Positions 53,435-60,954 of a stretch of DNA of 64,000 nt are shown here, in pieces (position 1 is the first letter of the stretch; each line of letters starts with the position of its first letter). The stretch lies in NCBI GenBank assembly GCA_036375715.1, contig DASVBS010000031.1, positions 1 to 64,000 on the forward strand, written 5' to 3'. The stretch comes from Longimicrobiaceae bacterium (GTDB taxonomy: Bacteria; Gemmatimonadota; Gemmatimonadetes; Longimicrobiales; Longimicrobiaceae). The position numbers were made by a program, and so were the translations under genes. Below the pieces are notes generated by a model. It saw only the letters and a program-made list of their open reading frames with translations. It was not told where the DNA came from and did no database searches.

Positions 53435-54484
53435 TCACTCCGCTGGGGGTGAAGAAGTACGCGGGACGGCGCTCCCGCGGGAAGCGGCTGGGCGACGCAA
53501 GAGCGTTGCCGCCTCTTCGCGTACCCGGCTCCAGATCTCCGGATCGACGAGGACCCCTCGGCGCAGACTCTCTTCGCGATCGCGGAGAACCCGCTCCCCG
53601 GGGTAGCGCACTCCTTCTTCCCGCAGACCCGCGATGACCCGCTCGGCCACGGCACTCCCGTCGGCCGGGATGGCCAGGAAAACCTGCGAGATCTCGGTCT
53701 CGCGATCGAAGTCGGGCTCGATGTCGCAGGTTGCCCGCCCACCGGCCAGCGTGGCCGCCACGATGTCGAGCAGCATCGCCAACCCGCTGCCCTTCCAGTA
53801 GCCTGTGGGCAGCGGCCGCCCCGTGCGCAGGATGGCCGCCGCATCGCGGGTCAGCTCCCCGTTCTCGTCGTGGCCGCCAGGAACCGGCAGCGGCCGTCCC
53901 GACCGCGCGTACCCGGCCAGCGAGCCATAGGAGAACTGCGACATGGCCATGTCGAGGACCACGTGGCCCCCCGGGCGCGGAACGGCGATCACGAGCGGGT
54001 TGTTGCCGAGCAGGGGACGCTCGGAGCCCCAGGGAGGCAGGTTCGGGAGAGTGTTCGTCCAGCAGATGCCGATCATCCCCGCCTCGGCCGCCTGCCAGCC
54101 GTAGCTTCCGGCGCGCATCCAGTGGTTGGTGTTCCTGAGCGCCACGCAGCCGATACCCCGCTCACGCGCCAGCGCGATAGCCCGAGCCATGGCGAATCGG
54201 GCGTTGAGGTTACCGGGGCCGCGCCGTCCGTCCCAGCGCTCGACGGCGCCATCGCCCGAGACCTTCACAGGCGTGGCCGACGGATCCACCAGCCCGTCGC
54301 GGATATTCCTGACGAAGCGGGGGAAGCGATTCAGGCCGTGTGAGTGCACCCCGTCGCGGCTGGCCTCCGCAAAGAGGAGCGCGGAGGCGGCGGCGCGCTC
54401 CTGTTCGAAGCCCTCTGCCACCAGGATCGCCGTCAGCGTGCGGTGCAACTCCTCGAACGGGACGCGAACCTCCGTACTGCTCAT
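53435..54484 (-). CDS. Ldh-family dehydrogenase (YiaK / 3-dehydro-L-gulonate 2-dehydrogenase-like)
   Basis: A 349-residue NAD(P)-dependent oxidoreductase of the malate/L-lactate dehydrogenase family that is unrelated to classical LDH. Family segments: DGVHSHGLNRFPRFVRNIRDG with the conserved SHG, GCVALRNTNHWMRAGSYGWQAAEAG, GNNPLVIAVPRPGGHVVLDMAMSQFSYG and WKGSGLAMLLDIVAATLAGG. YiaK members reduce 2,3-diketo-L-gulonate, which fits the sugar-acid genes around. It is in a run with DUF1080 genes. Confidence 0.9.
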   Translation of the reverse strand: MSSTEVRVPFEELHRTLTAILVAEGFEQERAAASALLFAEASRDGVHSHGLNRFPRFVRNIRDGLVDPSATPVKVSGDGAVERWDGRRGPGNLNARFAMARAIALARERGIGCVALRNTNHWMRAGSYGWQAAEAGMIGICWTNTLPNLPPWGSERPLLGNNPLVIAVPRPGGHVVLDMAMSQFSYGSLAGYARSGRPLPVPGGHDENGELTRDAAAILRTGRPLPTGYWKGSGLAMLLDIVAATLAGGRATCDIEPDFDRETEISQVFLAIPADGSAVAERVIAGLREEGVRYPGERVLRDREESLRRGVLVDPEIWSRVREEAATLLRRPAASRGSAVPRTSSPPAE

Positions 54485-54485
54485 C

Positions 54486-55379
54486 TCACTCGTAGCGGCA
54501 ACGGGCCGGGTCGGAGGCCACGAAGTACCGCTTGTAGTTGGTCGCCTTCGGGTCCATGCACCCCTTCAGGTCGAGGAGCCGGATGTTGCGGAATTCGATC
54601 GGCTGTCCTTCGCTCTGCAGGGCGATGTACCCGCTGTCCAGGATCTTGCCGTCCTGCTTGATCGCCGGGTCGAATCGGGTGACGACCCCGCCGCCGATCT
54701 GCGGCTTGCTGTAAACCAGTACGGTGTCACCGTTGATGATGTGCTTGATGATGGAGTCACCGAGCACCAGTGCCTCCGCATGCACCCACTCGTCCTTGGG
54801 CAGCGCCTGACCACTCGCGTTGATGCAGTGCCGCGTATCGAGCCGTCCGTTGTAGACGACGTGCGTGCCCGGCGTGCAGAGGTTACCGGTCGGTCGTGGC
54901 CGCTGCCCGGGGATCAGAGCGTAGAATTGCATCTCGACCGAGATTGGCCAGTCCTGCTCCCGCGGCATCGTGCGGGGATCCTGCGCGTGCAGCATGATGC
55001 CGCTGTTGAGCAGGACGTAGTCCGGGGCGCCACGCTGCATCTCGCCCGAGAAGCGGTACTCGAGGGAGACGAGGTAGTGTGAGAAGGGCTGATCGTAGTA
55101 GAGGTGCGCGAAGCGATCGCCGAAATCGCCGTACTGATCGTACCGCACCTTGACCATCCCGTCCTCGGCCCGGAAGGTGTCGCCGTAATTGTCCCCCACC
55201 TCGTGGTGGTGGATCTTCACCGTCCAGCCGCTGAGGTCACGACCGTTGAACAGCTCGATCCACTCGCGCTCGTCGGGATCATTGGCCGCGGTCGTGCCGG
55301 CGGCGGAGACGCATGCGGCGAGCAGCACGAGCACCCCCGCGAGCGCGGTCCGGTGCCGCGCGGGGGAACGGGGAGACAT
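54486..55379 (-). CDS. DUF1080 (3-keto-glycoside hydrolase-like) lipoprotein, copy 1
   Basis: A 297-residue lipoprotein (LVLLAAC) with a lectin-like beta-sandwich of the DUF1080/GH16-like family: EWIELFNGRDLSGWTVKI, SLEYRFSGEMQRGAPDYVLLNSGIMLHAQ, NGDTVLVYSKPQIGGG and SGYIALQSEGQPIEFRNIRLLDL. Characterised DUF1080 proteins cleave 3-keto-glycosides. It ends with a two-Cys tail GCMDPKATNYKRYFV...ARCRYE. It is a tandem paralogue of the next gene; ATG 55379 follows its stop by two bases. Confidence 0.88.
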   Translation of the reverse strand: MSPRSPARHRTALAGVLVLLAACVSAAGTTAANDPDEREWIELFNGRDLSGWTVKIHHHEVGDNYGDTFRAEDGMVKVRYDQYGDFGDRFAHLYYDQPFSHYLVSLEYRFSGEMQRGAPDYVLLNSGIMLHAQDPRTMPREQDWPISVEMQFYALIPGQRPRPTGNLCTPGTHVVYNGRLDTRHCINASGQALPKDEWVHAEALVLGDSIIKHIINGDTVLVYSKPQIGGGVVTRFDPAIKQDGKILDSGYIALQSEGQPIEFRNIRLLDLKGCMDPKATNYKRYFVASDPARCRYE

Positions 55380-55381
55380 CC

Positions 55382-56293
55382 TCAGTAGCTGCACTGGGAG
55401 AGATCCGAGTGGACGTAGTAGGACTTGTAGTTCGCCGCCTGCGGATCGGTGCAGCCGGAGAGGTTGAGGATCTCGACCTTGCGGAAGTCGATCGGGTGGC
55501 TCTCGCTCTGGAGGGTGATGTAACCCCCGGTGAGTAGCCGCCCGTCCTGTTTCACCTCCGGATCGAACGGGTTCACCGAGCCACCGCCGATCTGCGGCTT
55601 GGTGTACGTGAGCACCGTATCCCCCTCCACGATGTGCTTGATGATGGAGTCACCGAGCACCAGCACCTCGACGCGAACCCACTGCTCGCCCTCGTAGGTC
55701 TCCGAAGACGAGTTGATGCAGTGCCGGGTCTCCAGCTCACCGTTCATCACCACGTTGGTGCCGGGCGTGCACAGGTTGGCCGTCGTTCGTGGTCCCTCTC
55801 CCAGCCCGCCGAGGAGCTGCACCTCGATGGAGATGGGGAAGTCCTGGTCACGGAGCATCGTCTCGGGGGGCTGCGAGTGCACCATGATGCCGCTGTTGCG
55901 TCTCGCCCAGCCCGGACCGCCGGGGGCCTGTTCCCCGACGAAGCGGTATTCGACGCCGAGCAGGTAATAGGAGAACGGCTCCTGATAGTAGAGGTGGCCG
56001 AACTGGTCATTGAAGTCCGTGTACCCGTCGTACCGGACGCTCAGGTTGCCGTCGATCACCCGGAAGGTGTTCGCGTAATTCTCACCGAGCTCATGCGTTC
56101 GGATCTTGGGCGTCCAGCCGGTGAGGTCGCGGCCATTGAAGAGTTGCACCCACTCGCGTTCGTCGGGATCGACCCTCGGGGTTCTGCTGCCTCCCGAGGC
56201 GCACCCGGCGAGCGTGGCGGTGGCGGCCACGGACAGGGTGAGAACCAGGCGGCCATGAAGGGCGCGACAAAGCAGCGATGCGACGGTAGTCAT
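55382..56293 (-). CDS. DUF1080 (3-keto-glycoside hydrolase-like) lipoprotein, copy 2
   Basis: A 303-residue lipoprotein (ATLAGC) very similar to copy 1 in layout: EWVQLFNGRDLTGWTPKI, GVEYRFVGEQAPGGPGWARRNSGIMVHSQ, GDTVLTYTKPQIGGGSVNPFDP and GGYITLQSESHPIDFRKVEIL, ending GCTDPQAANYKSYYV...SQCSY. It starts at ATG 56293 with a weak ribosome binding site. It is the first gene of a minus-strand run with copy 1, the Ldh enzyme and FKBP. Confidence 0.88.
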   Translation of the reverse strand: MTTVASLLCRALHGRLVLTLSVAATATLAGCASGGSRTPRVDPDEREWVQLFNGRDLTGWTPKIRTHELGENYANTFRVIDGNLSVRYDGYTDFNDQFGHLYYQEPFSYYLLGVEYRFVGEQAPGGPGWARRNSGIMVHSQPPETMLRDQDFPISIEVQLLGGLGEGPRTTANLCTPGTNVVMNGELETRHCINSSSETYEGEQWVRVEVLVLGDSIIKHIVEGDTVLTYTKPQIGGGSVNPFDPEVKQDGRLLTGGYITLQSESHPIDFRKVEILNLSGCTDPQAANYKSYYVHSDLSQCSY

Positions 56294-56474
56294 GTTACCG
56301 GGGGATGATGGGTTGGTCCGGTGCGGCGTCCGGGTCGGCGCGGAGCGGGAGATCGATGCCACACGTCGACCAGGTTCAGCGGCCAGACTAAGGCACCGTG
56401 GACGATCGGGCAAGCGGCGTGTGCCTTGCGTTGTGCACGGTCTCCAGCCGCGTCCACCCCCTCTCCGTGTGTCC

Positions 56475-57092
56475 ATGCCCGGCAAGCACGACGACCTTCA
56501 CGGCAATGCTCCCGATCGGTCGCCGACCGCGCTGTTGCTGGTCGACGTGATCAACGACCTGGAGTTCGAGGGGGGCGAGCAGCTGCTCGAGTTCGCCTTA
56601 CCCGCCGCGCGGGGCATCGCTGAGCTGAAGCAGCGCGCGGCTCGACACGGGATCCCGACGATCTACGCGAACGACAACTTCGGGCGCTGGCAGTCGAACC
56701 TGAACGACGTGGTGCAGCACTGCCTGGAGGACGGGGTGCGAGGCGAGCCGATCGTCGAGCTCCTTCGGCCGGGATCGGAAGACTATTTCGTCCTGAAGCC
56801 GAAGCACTCCGCCTTCTTCGCCACGCCCCTGGAGCTCCTGCTCAAATACCTGGAGGTCGATCGACTGGTGCTCTGCGGCTTCAGCGGCGACCAGTGTGTG
56901 CTGCTGAGCGCCGCCGACGCCTATCTACGGGATCTGCACCTCCACGTACCCTCGGATTGTGTGGCCTCCATGAACCCGCGCGAGAACGCGCGGGCGCTGG
57001 CCTACATGCAGCGCAATTTCGACGCGGATATCGCCCCCGCCGCCGAGCTGGACCTCTCGCGCTTGAGCCGGGGCGACGGGGAAGGCCGCTGA
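56475..57092 (+). CDS. Isochorismatase-like cysteine hydrolase
   Basis: A 205-residue cytosolic hydrolase with the family triad: Asp24 (LLLVDVINDLEF), Lys108 (FVLKPKHSAF) and Cys141 (LVLCGFSGDQCVLLSA). Relatives hydrolyse amides, nicotinamide or isochorismate; the substrate is unknown here. ATG 56475 was chosen because similarity begins there. It is divergent from the DUF1080 genes. Confidence 0.88.
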   Translation: MPGKHDDLHGNAPDRSPTALLLVDVINDLEFEGGEQLLEFALPAARGIAELKQRAARHGIPTIYANDNFGRWQSNLNDVVQHCLEDGVRGEPIVELLRPGSEDYFVLKPKHSAFFATPLELLLKYLEVDRLVLCGFSGDQCVLLSAADAYLRDLHLHVPSDCVASMNPRENARALAYMQRNFDADIAPAAELDLSRLSRGDGEGR

Positions 57093-57111
57093 GGCACGCC
57101 AGCAGACCTGC

Positions 57112-57750
57112 TCACTTCAGCGGGCGGACCTGGATCGAGCGGAAGGCGGCGGGATCGTCGAAGGAGCCGAAGCCGATCCGACCGGTGCGAAGGGTGGTGT
57201 CGCTCGCCTCCAGCGCGAGCACGTCGTCGAGGTACACCCGGATCGCGCCCGTGGAGGACTCCCTTTCGAGCCGAACGCGGTGCCAGGCATCGTCCATCAG
57301 TCGCGGCACGGCCGCACCGTCGTCGATGCGCACCCGATCGGCGTCGTTGACCAGGAAGATGCCGTTGTGCGGTGGGGAGGTCTCGTTGGAGAGGTGCGCG
57401 TAGTAGAAGCGAGTAGGGGACTGGTAGCCGAAGAAGACCAGTACGTCCCGTCCCATGCGGGTTACCGGGGCGTCGGCGCGCACCTCCGCCTCGACAAGCA
57501 CGTCGCCGAACGGCTCGCTCTGCAGGATGGCCCACTCCGCCGGCTTGCGAATCGGGCCCGAGGGGCGTCCTGGCGTAGCGATGCGCAGGATCCCGTCCTC
57601 GATCACCCACGAGTCCGGATGCTGGAACTCCCACGCCTCGGCGGCCATAGGGCCGTCGAGGGACGGGGTCAGCGTCTCGTCGCCCGCGGCGGGAGTGCAG
57701 GCGAGCAGCGCGATCGCGACGAAAGGCAGCTTCCGGAGCGGAGGGAGCAT
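57112..57750 (-). CDS. DUF1080/LamG-like exported protein
   Basis: A 212-residue exported protein (MLPPLRKLPFVAIALLACTP, signal peptide, possibly a lipoprotein) with one concanavalin-like sandwich: WVIEDGILRIATPGRPSGPIRKPAEWAILQSEPFGDVLVEAEVR, FGYQSPTRFYYAHLSNETS, HRVRLERESSTGAIRVYLDDVLALEA and RTGRIGFGSFDDPAAFRSIQV. It is shorter than the other DUF1080 proteins here and lacks their Cys tail. It probably binds or processes carbohydrate. Confidence 0.78.
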   Translation of the reverse strand: MLPPLRKLPFVAIALLACTPAAGDETLTPSLDGPMAAEAWEFQHPDSWVIEDGILRIATPGRPSGPIRKPAEWAILQSEPFGDVLVEAEVRADAPVTRMGRDVLVFFGYQSPTRFYYAHLSNETSPPHNGIFLVNDADRVRIDDGAAVPRLMDDAWHRVRLERESSTGAIRVYLDDVLALEASDTTLRTGRIGFGSFDDPAAFRSIQVRPLK

Positions 57751-57776
57751 GATCGGGGTCGGGGTTCTGTCGAGCG

Positions 57777-58136
57777 TCAGAAGAGCCAGGTCAGTATCGC
57801 GATAAGGGCCCCCACCGTGACCACGGTGAGCCGCAGCGCGAAGCTCGCGGCTTCCGCATGAGCTTCGATCTTCCGCGAGGCGGCCTCCTCCTCCTGCGCG
57901 CGGATGAGCTGCTGCTGCTGGCAGAAAGTGACCTCGCGAACCTCGTTCTCGCTGAAGCGGGTCATCCCCACGGCCGCCGCGCGGTTGATGAGCGAGTCGC
58001 AGGTCGCCGGCACCGCCACCGGACGGGGTTCGTAATTGGGGATCTGGATCTCGTCGGGGCGGATCAGCCGATAGGGGCCACAGGCGGCGAACACCAGCAG
58101 GAGTGCGAGCAGCAGGAGGGGTTTGTACGAGCGCAT
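57777..58136 (-). CDS. Small lipoprotein with C-terminal membrane helix
   Basis: A 119-residue protein with lipobox VFAAC after MRSYKPLLLLALLLVFAACG, a middle part with two Cys (PATCDSLINRAAAVG, EVTFCQQQQLIRAQEEEAASRKIEA coiled coil) and a C-terminal hydrophobic helix (LTVVTVGALIAILTWLF). A lipid anchor at one end and a membrane helix at the other is unusual. Family unknown. ATG 58136 used; ATG 58163 possible. Confidence 0.6.
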   Translation of the reverse strand: MRSYKPLLLLALLLVFAACGPYRLIRPDEIQIPNYEPRPVAVPATCDSLINRAAAVGMTRFSENEVREVTFCQQQQLIRAQEEEAASRKIEAHAEAASFALRLTVVTVGALIAILTWLF

Positions 58137-58306
58137 GCGCCGGGAACAGCGGTTCGGGTCCATATGCGAACGACGGGACAGAGTACAGCGCAAAGGGCCG
58201 CCCCGGCAACGGCCGCCGGCGCCCTCCGCCTGAGACGCTGCCGGCCCCAGGAGCGGTTGCATCGGAGGGGGAGACGGGCCGAGTACGCAGAGGGAGGATG
58301 GACGTA

Positions 58307-58573
58307 CAATTACGAATTACGAATTACGAATTAACGGCAAATCACAGAGGCCGCAGAGGGTGACACGGAGGGCACGGAGGATCATTGGAAAAACTCGCCG
58401 CATGTAGAACCGGCCACATTGAAGCTCTTAAACACAACGACTATGCGGCTTCGTTCGGGCGGAACGGATGCACTCCTCCGCGCTCTCTGCGCCATCCTCC
58501 GTGACCTTCGTGGTTCCAATCCCAGTCCATCCAGACCTCACAATTCGTAATTCGTAATTCGTAATTCGTAATC
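58307..58573. repeat. Paired inverted heptamer array E with inner nonamer-type arms
   Basis: The outer left arm at 58307-58334 is CAATTAC, GAATTAC, GAATTAC, GAATTAA. The outer right arm at 58539-58573 is CACAATT, CGTAATT three times, CGTAATC. Inside them is a second inverted pair with about 9-bp units: CACAGAGGC, CGCAGAGGG, (TGA) CACGGAGGG, CACGGAGGA on the left (about 58343-58381), and the complementary CTCTCTGCG, CCATCCTCCGTGA, CCTTCGTGG on the right (about 58482-58514). No gene is seen in 58137-58582; the right arm ends 10 bases from the stop of the esterase gene. Confidence 0.8.
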
Positions 58574-58582
58574 CCTTAGTCG

Positions 58583-59320
58583 TCAGCTTCCCGCCATCTT
58601 CCTGACCACCGGCTCCACGATCGATTCCCAGAGGTCGTACCCGCGGGCGTTCAGGTGGAGGCCGTCCTCGATGAACAGCGCGGGGTCGGGGGTTCCGTCG
58701 CTCCGCAGCATCGGGGTGTAGATGTCGATGAACTCGAGGCGCGGATCGGTTTCGGTAAACCGGCGGATCAGGTCGTTGGTCTCCCGGATACGATCGACGA
58801 TACTCCAGCGCGCGACGCTCGGCTTGACCGCGATGTAGGCGATGGGGGTCTCGGGTAGCTCGGCGTGGACGATCCGGACGAAGGATTGAAAGTCCTCCAG
58901 CACCTGCTGCGGCGTGTCCCCCTCCCACAGGTCGTTGTCTCCGGCGTAGACGACGATCGCCCGTGGCCGGTACGGCAGCACGATACGGTCGGCGAACTCG
59001 ACCACGTCGGACATCTGCGAGCCACCGAAACCGCGGTTGAGCACCGGCAGGCCCTCGAAGTCCTCCTCCAAGGTTTCCCACATCCGGATCGAGGAGCTGC
59101 CGACGAAGAGGACGCCGCCCGGAGCGGGCGGATGTTCCTGGTCGGCCGCCTCGAAGGCCTGGATGTCGGGCTCCCAACGGGACGTCGCCGCCGGCGGAGC
59201 GGCGCTCGAGCACGCGGCCAGCATCACTCCCAACAGCAGCGCTCCGATCACAGGCCCGAGGATGGGCGACGGAACTGCACCGCGGCGCTCTCGCGCCGTC
59301 CCGCGGTTCCGCGCGCTCAC
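58583..59320 (-). CDS. SGNH/GDSL-type lipoprotein esterase
   Basis: A 245-residue lipoprotein (MLAACSS, Cys37) with the SGNH hydrolase fold: VLFVGSSSIRMWETLEEDF (nucleophile Ser near 75), NRGFGGSQMSDVVEF, VVYAGDNDLWEGDTPQQVLEDF (Gly and Asn blocks) and the terminal DGLHLNARGYDLW with Asp and His. It probably removes acyl (acetyl) groups from carbohydrate. Its ATG overlaps the upstream DUF1080 gene by 4 bases (ATGA). Confidence 0.9.
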   Translation of the reverse strand: MSARNRGTARERRGAVPSPILGPVIGALLLGVMLAACSSAAPPAATSRWEPDIQAFEAADQEHPPAPGGVLFVGSSSIRMWETLEEDFEGLPVLNRGFGGSQMSDVVEFADRIVLPYRPRAIVVYAGDNDLWEGDTPQQVLEDFQSFVRIVHAELPETPIAYIAVKPSVARWSIVDRIRETNDLIRRFTETDPRLEFIDIYTPMLRSDGTPDPALFIEDGLHLNARGYDLWESIVEPVVRKMAGS

Positions 59321-60399
59321 TGGGCCCTCACGCCACGGCTGCGGCTGCCGCCCATCTCGAATACCACCGCCGTCGGCCGGCCCTGGTCGTCGAGCTCGAA
59401 GATCAGCCGCCCTGCGGTGTGCGAGAGCGCGAACTCGGTCTCGGAGAGAGGCGTCAGGCGCTGCGGCGAGTGTGTGTTGATGTCGGCGACCAGGTGGTCG
59501 CCCTCGCGGCTGACCTCCACGAGCTTGGGGCCCTGCCCCTGCTCACCGCGGTTGTACCGACCCACGAAGCGATCCAGTTGCGCCGAGCTGAGCTCGATTC
59601 CGGCAGGCGGGTAGCCGGGCGGTGGAGCCGGGCGCTCCGGTAGCGGGCGGACCCAGATGTTCCGGTAGCGCACCGGATGTCCGTGGTCCTGGAGCTGGAT
59701 GGGTCCCTCGTCCCCGTGGGCGGAATAGGGGGAGAACTGCATGTAGCTCGTCGGCCCCAGGATCTCCTCGTTGTTCTGCACCAGGATGCCGTTGTGCACT
59801 ACCGTCACCCGCGCCGGCTCCAGGAGCGAGCCGTCCTCGGCGAAGCGCGGCCGCCGGAAGTAGATGTCGTACGCCTGCCATTCTCCCGGCGCGCGCGAGG
59901 CGTTGGCGAGCGGGGGGTACTGGCCGTAGATCGCTGCCGCCTGACCGTCGGCGTAGGTCTCCGCCTGGTATGAGTCGAGGACCTGGATCTCATATCGACC
60001 CATCAGGAAGACGCCGCTGTTCCCCCGGTCCTGGTTGGTCCCGCGCGGTGGCGAGGGGGAAGCCCACTCGACGTGGAGCTGCACGTCCCCGAACTCCTGG
60101 CGCGTCTGGATCGTGCCCGTCCCCGGGCGTACCTGGAAGAATCCATCACCCACCTCCCACGGCGCGGCCGACCCGTCCGGCTTCTGCCAGGCGTCGAGGT
60201 CGTCGCCGTCGAAGAGGACGACGGCGTCCGCCGGCACAGGGGCGGGAAGGTCGATCGCTACCGGCTCCACGACCGGCGGGCGCGGACGATCCCACTCGTG
60301 CTGCTTCCAGCCGGACGGCTGCTGCGCGGCCCCTGGCGCGGAAAGGCTCATCAGCAGTACCGGCGCGAGGATCGAGATCCGAGAGACGTAGCCTCGCAT
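59317..60399 (-). CDS. DUF1080 family protein, copy 3 (two-domain)
   Basis: A 360-residue exported protein (MRGYVSRISILAPVLLMSLS, signal to GAAQ). The central DUF1080 sandwich reads DAVVLFDGDDLDAWQKPDGSAAPWEVGDGFFQVRPGTGTIQTRQEFGDVQLHVEWASP, NSGVFLMGRYEIQVLDSYQ and PIQLQDHGHPVRYRNIWVRPL. An added C-terminal beta domain of about 80 residues follows (LDRFVGRYNRGEQGQGPKLVEVSREGDHLVADIN). This is a longer branch than copies 1 and 2. The 296 bases upstream (60400-60695) hold no gene I can support. Confidence 0.9.
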   Translation of the reverse strand: MRGYVSRISILAPVLLMSLSAPGAAQQPSGWKQHEWDRPRPPVVEPVAIDLPAPVPADAVVLFDGDDLDAWQKPDGSAAPWEVGDGFFQVRPGTGTIQTRQEFGDVQLHVEWASPSPPRGTNQDRGNSGVFLMGRYEIQVLDSYQAETYADGQAAAIYGQYPPLANASRAPGEWQAYDIYFRRPRFAEDGSLLEPARVTVVHNGILVQNNEEILGPTSYMQFSPYSAHGDEGPIQLQDHGHPVRYRNIWVRPLPERPAPPPGYPPAGIELSSAQLDRFVGRYNRGEQGQGPKLVEVSREGDHLVADINTHSPQRLTPLSETEFALSHTAGRLIFELDDQGRPTAVVFEMGGSRSRGVRAQ

Positions 60400-60695
60400 G
60401 AGCTCATTGGATGGAAGGGGGTGGTCAGAAAGCACACGGGGTTGCCGGACAGTATGATGAAGATGATGAGCGTGCTGATGCAACCGCCGCTCGGTGCGCC
60501 GGCATCGCGACGCGCAGGGCGGCCGCGGCCCCGGCCCCTCATCCGGCGCTCGAATCGCGCAGGAGTCGACGACCTTAGCCGGCGGATGCTCCAGTCCGAT
60601 GTTTCCGGTGTGGCCCGGCGGAACGCTCGGTCCGGCCGGCGCGGAATGCTTCCTGCCGCTAGGCCAGGGCTAGTCCTTCAGGAGCGGGAGCGGCC

Positions 60696-60881
60696 ATGGC
60701 AACGGATCCCAAGATTCCCATCGACGACCCCGACGACGAGGTCCTCCCGGCAAGCCCCGCACGGCGCCGGGCCAAGCTCGCCATCGGCTGTCTCATCGTG
60801 CTCGGGGTGCTGGTCTTCCTGATCTGGTTCGCGGTCACCCACACCGGCACCGCGGATCGCCCGGGTCGGTTTGGAACCTGA
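60696..60881 (+). CDS. 61-residue single-span membrane protein
   Basis: A charged N-terminus (MATDPKIPIDDPDDEVLPAS) and one membrane helix (LAIGCLIVLGVLVFLIWFAV) followed by a short tail HTGTADRPGRFGT. CAGGAGCGGGAG precedes the ATG. No family is recognised. Confidence 0.6.
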   Translation: MATDPKIPIDDPDDEVLPASPARRRAKLAIGCLIVLGVLVFLIWFAVTHTGTADRPGRFGT

Positions 60882-60954
60882 CCGGGCGCGAGGTGCCCGC
60901 CTACGGGGAGCGCAGTCGTTGAGAGGAGCGCCGCTTAGCGGACGCACCCCGCCG

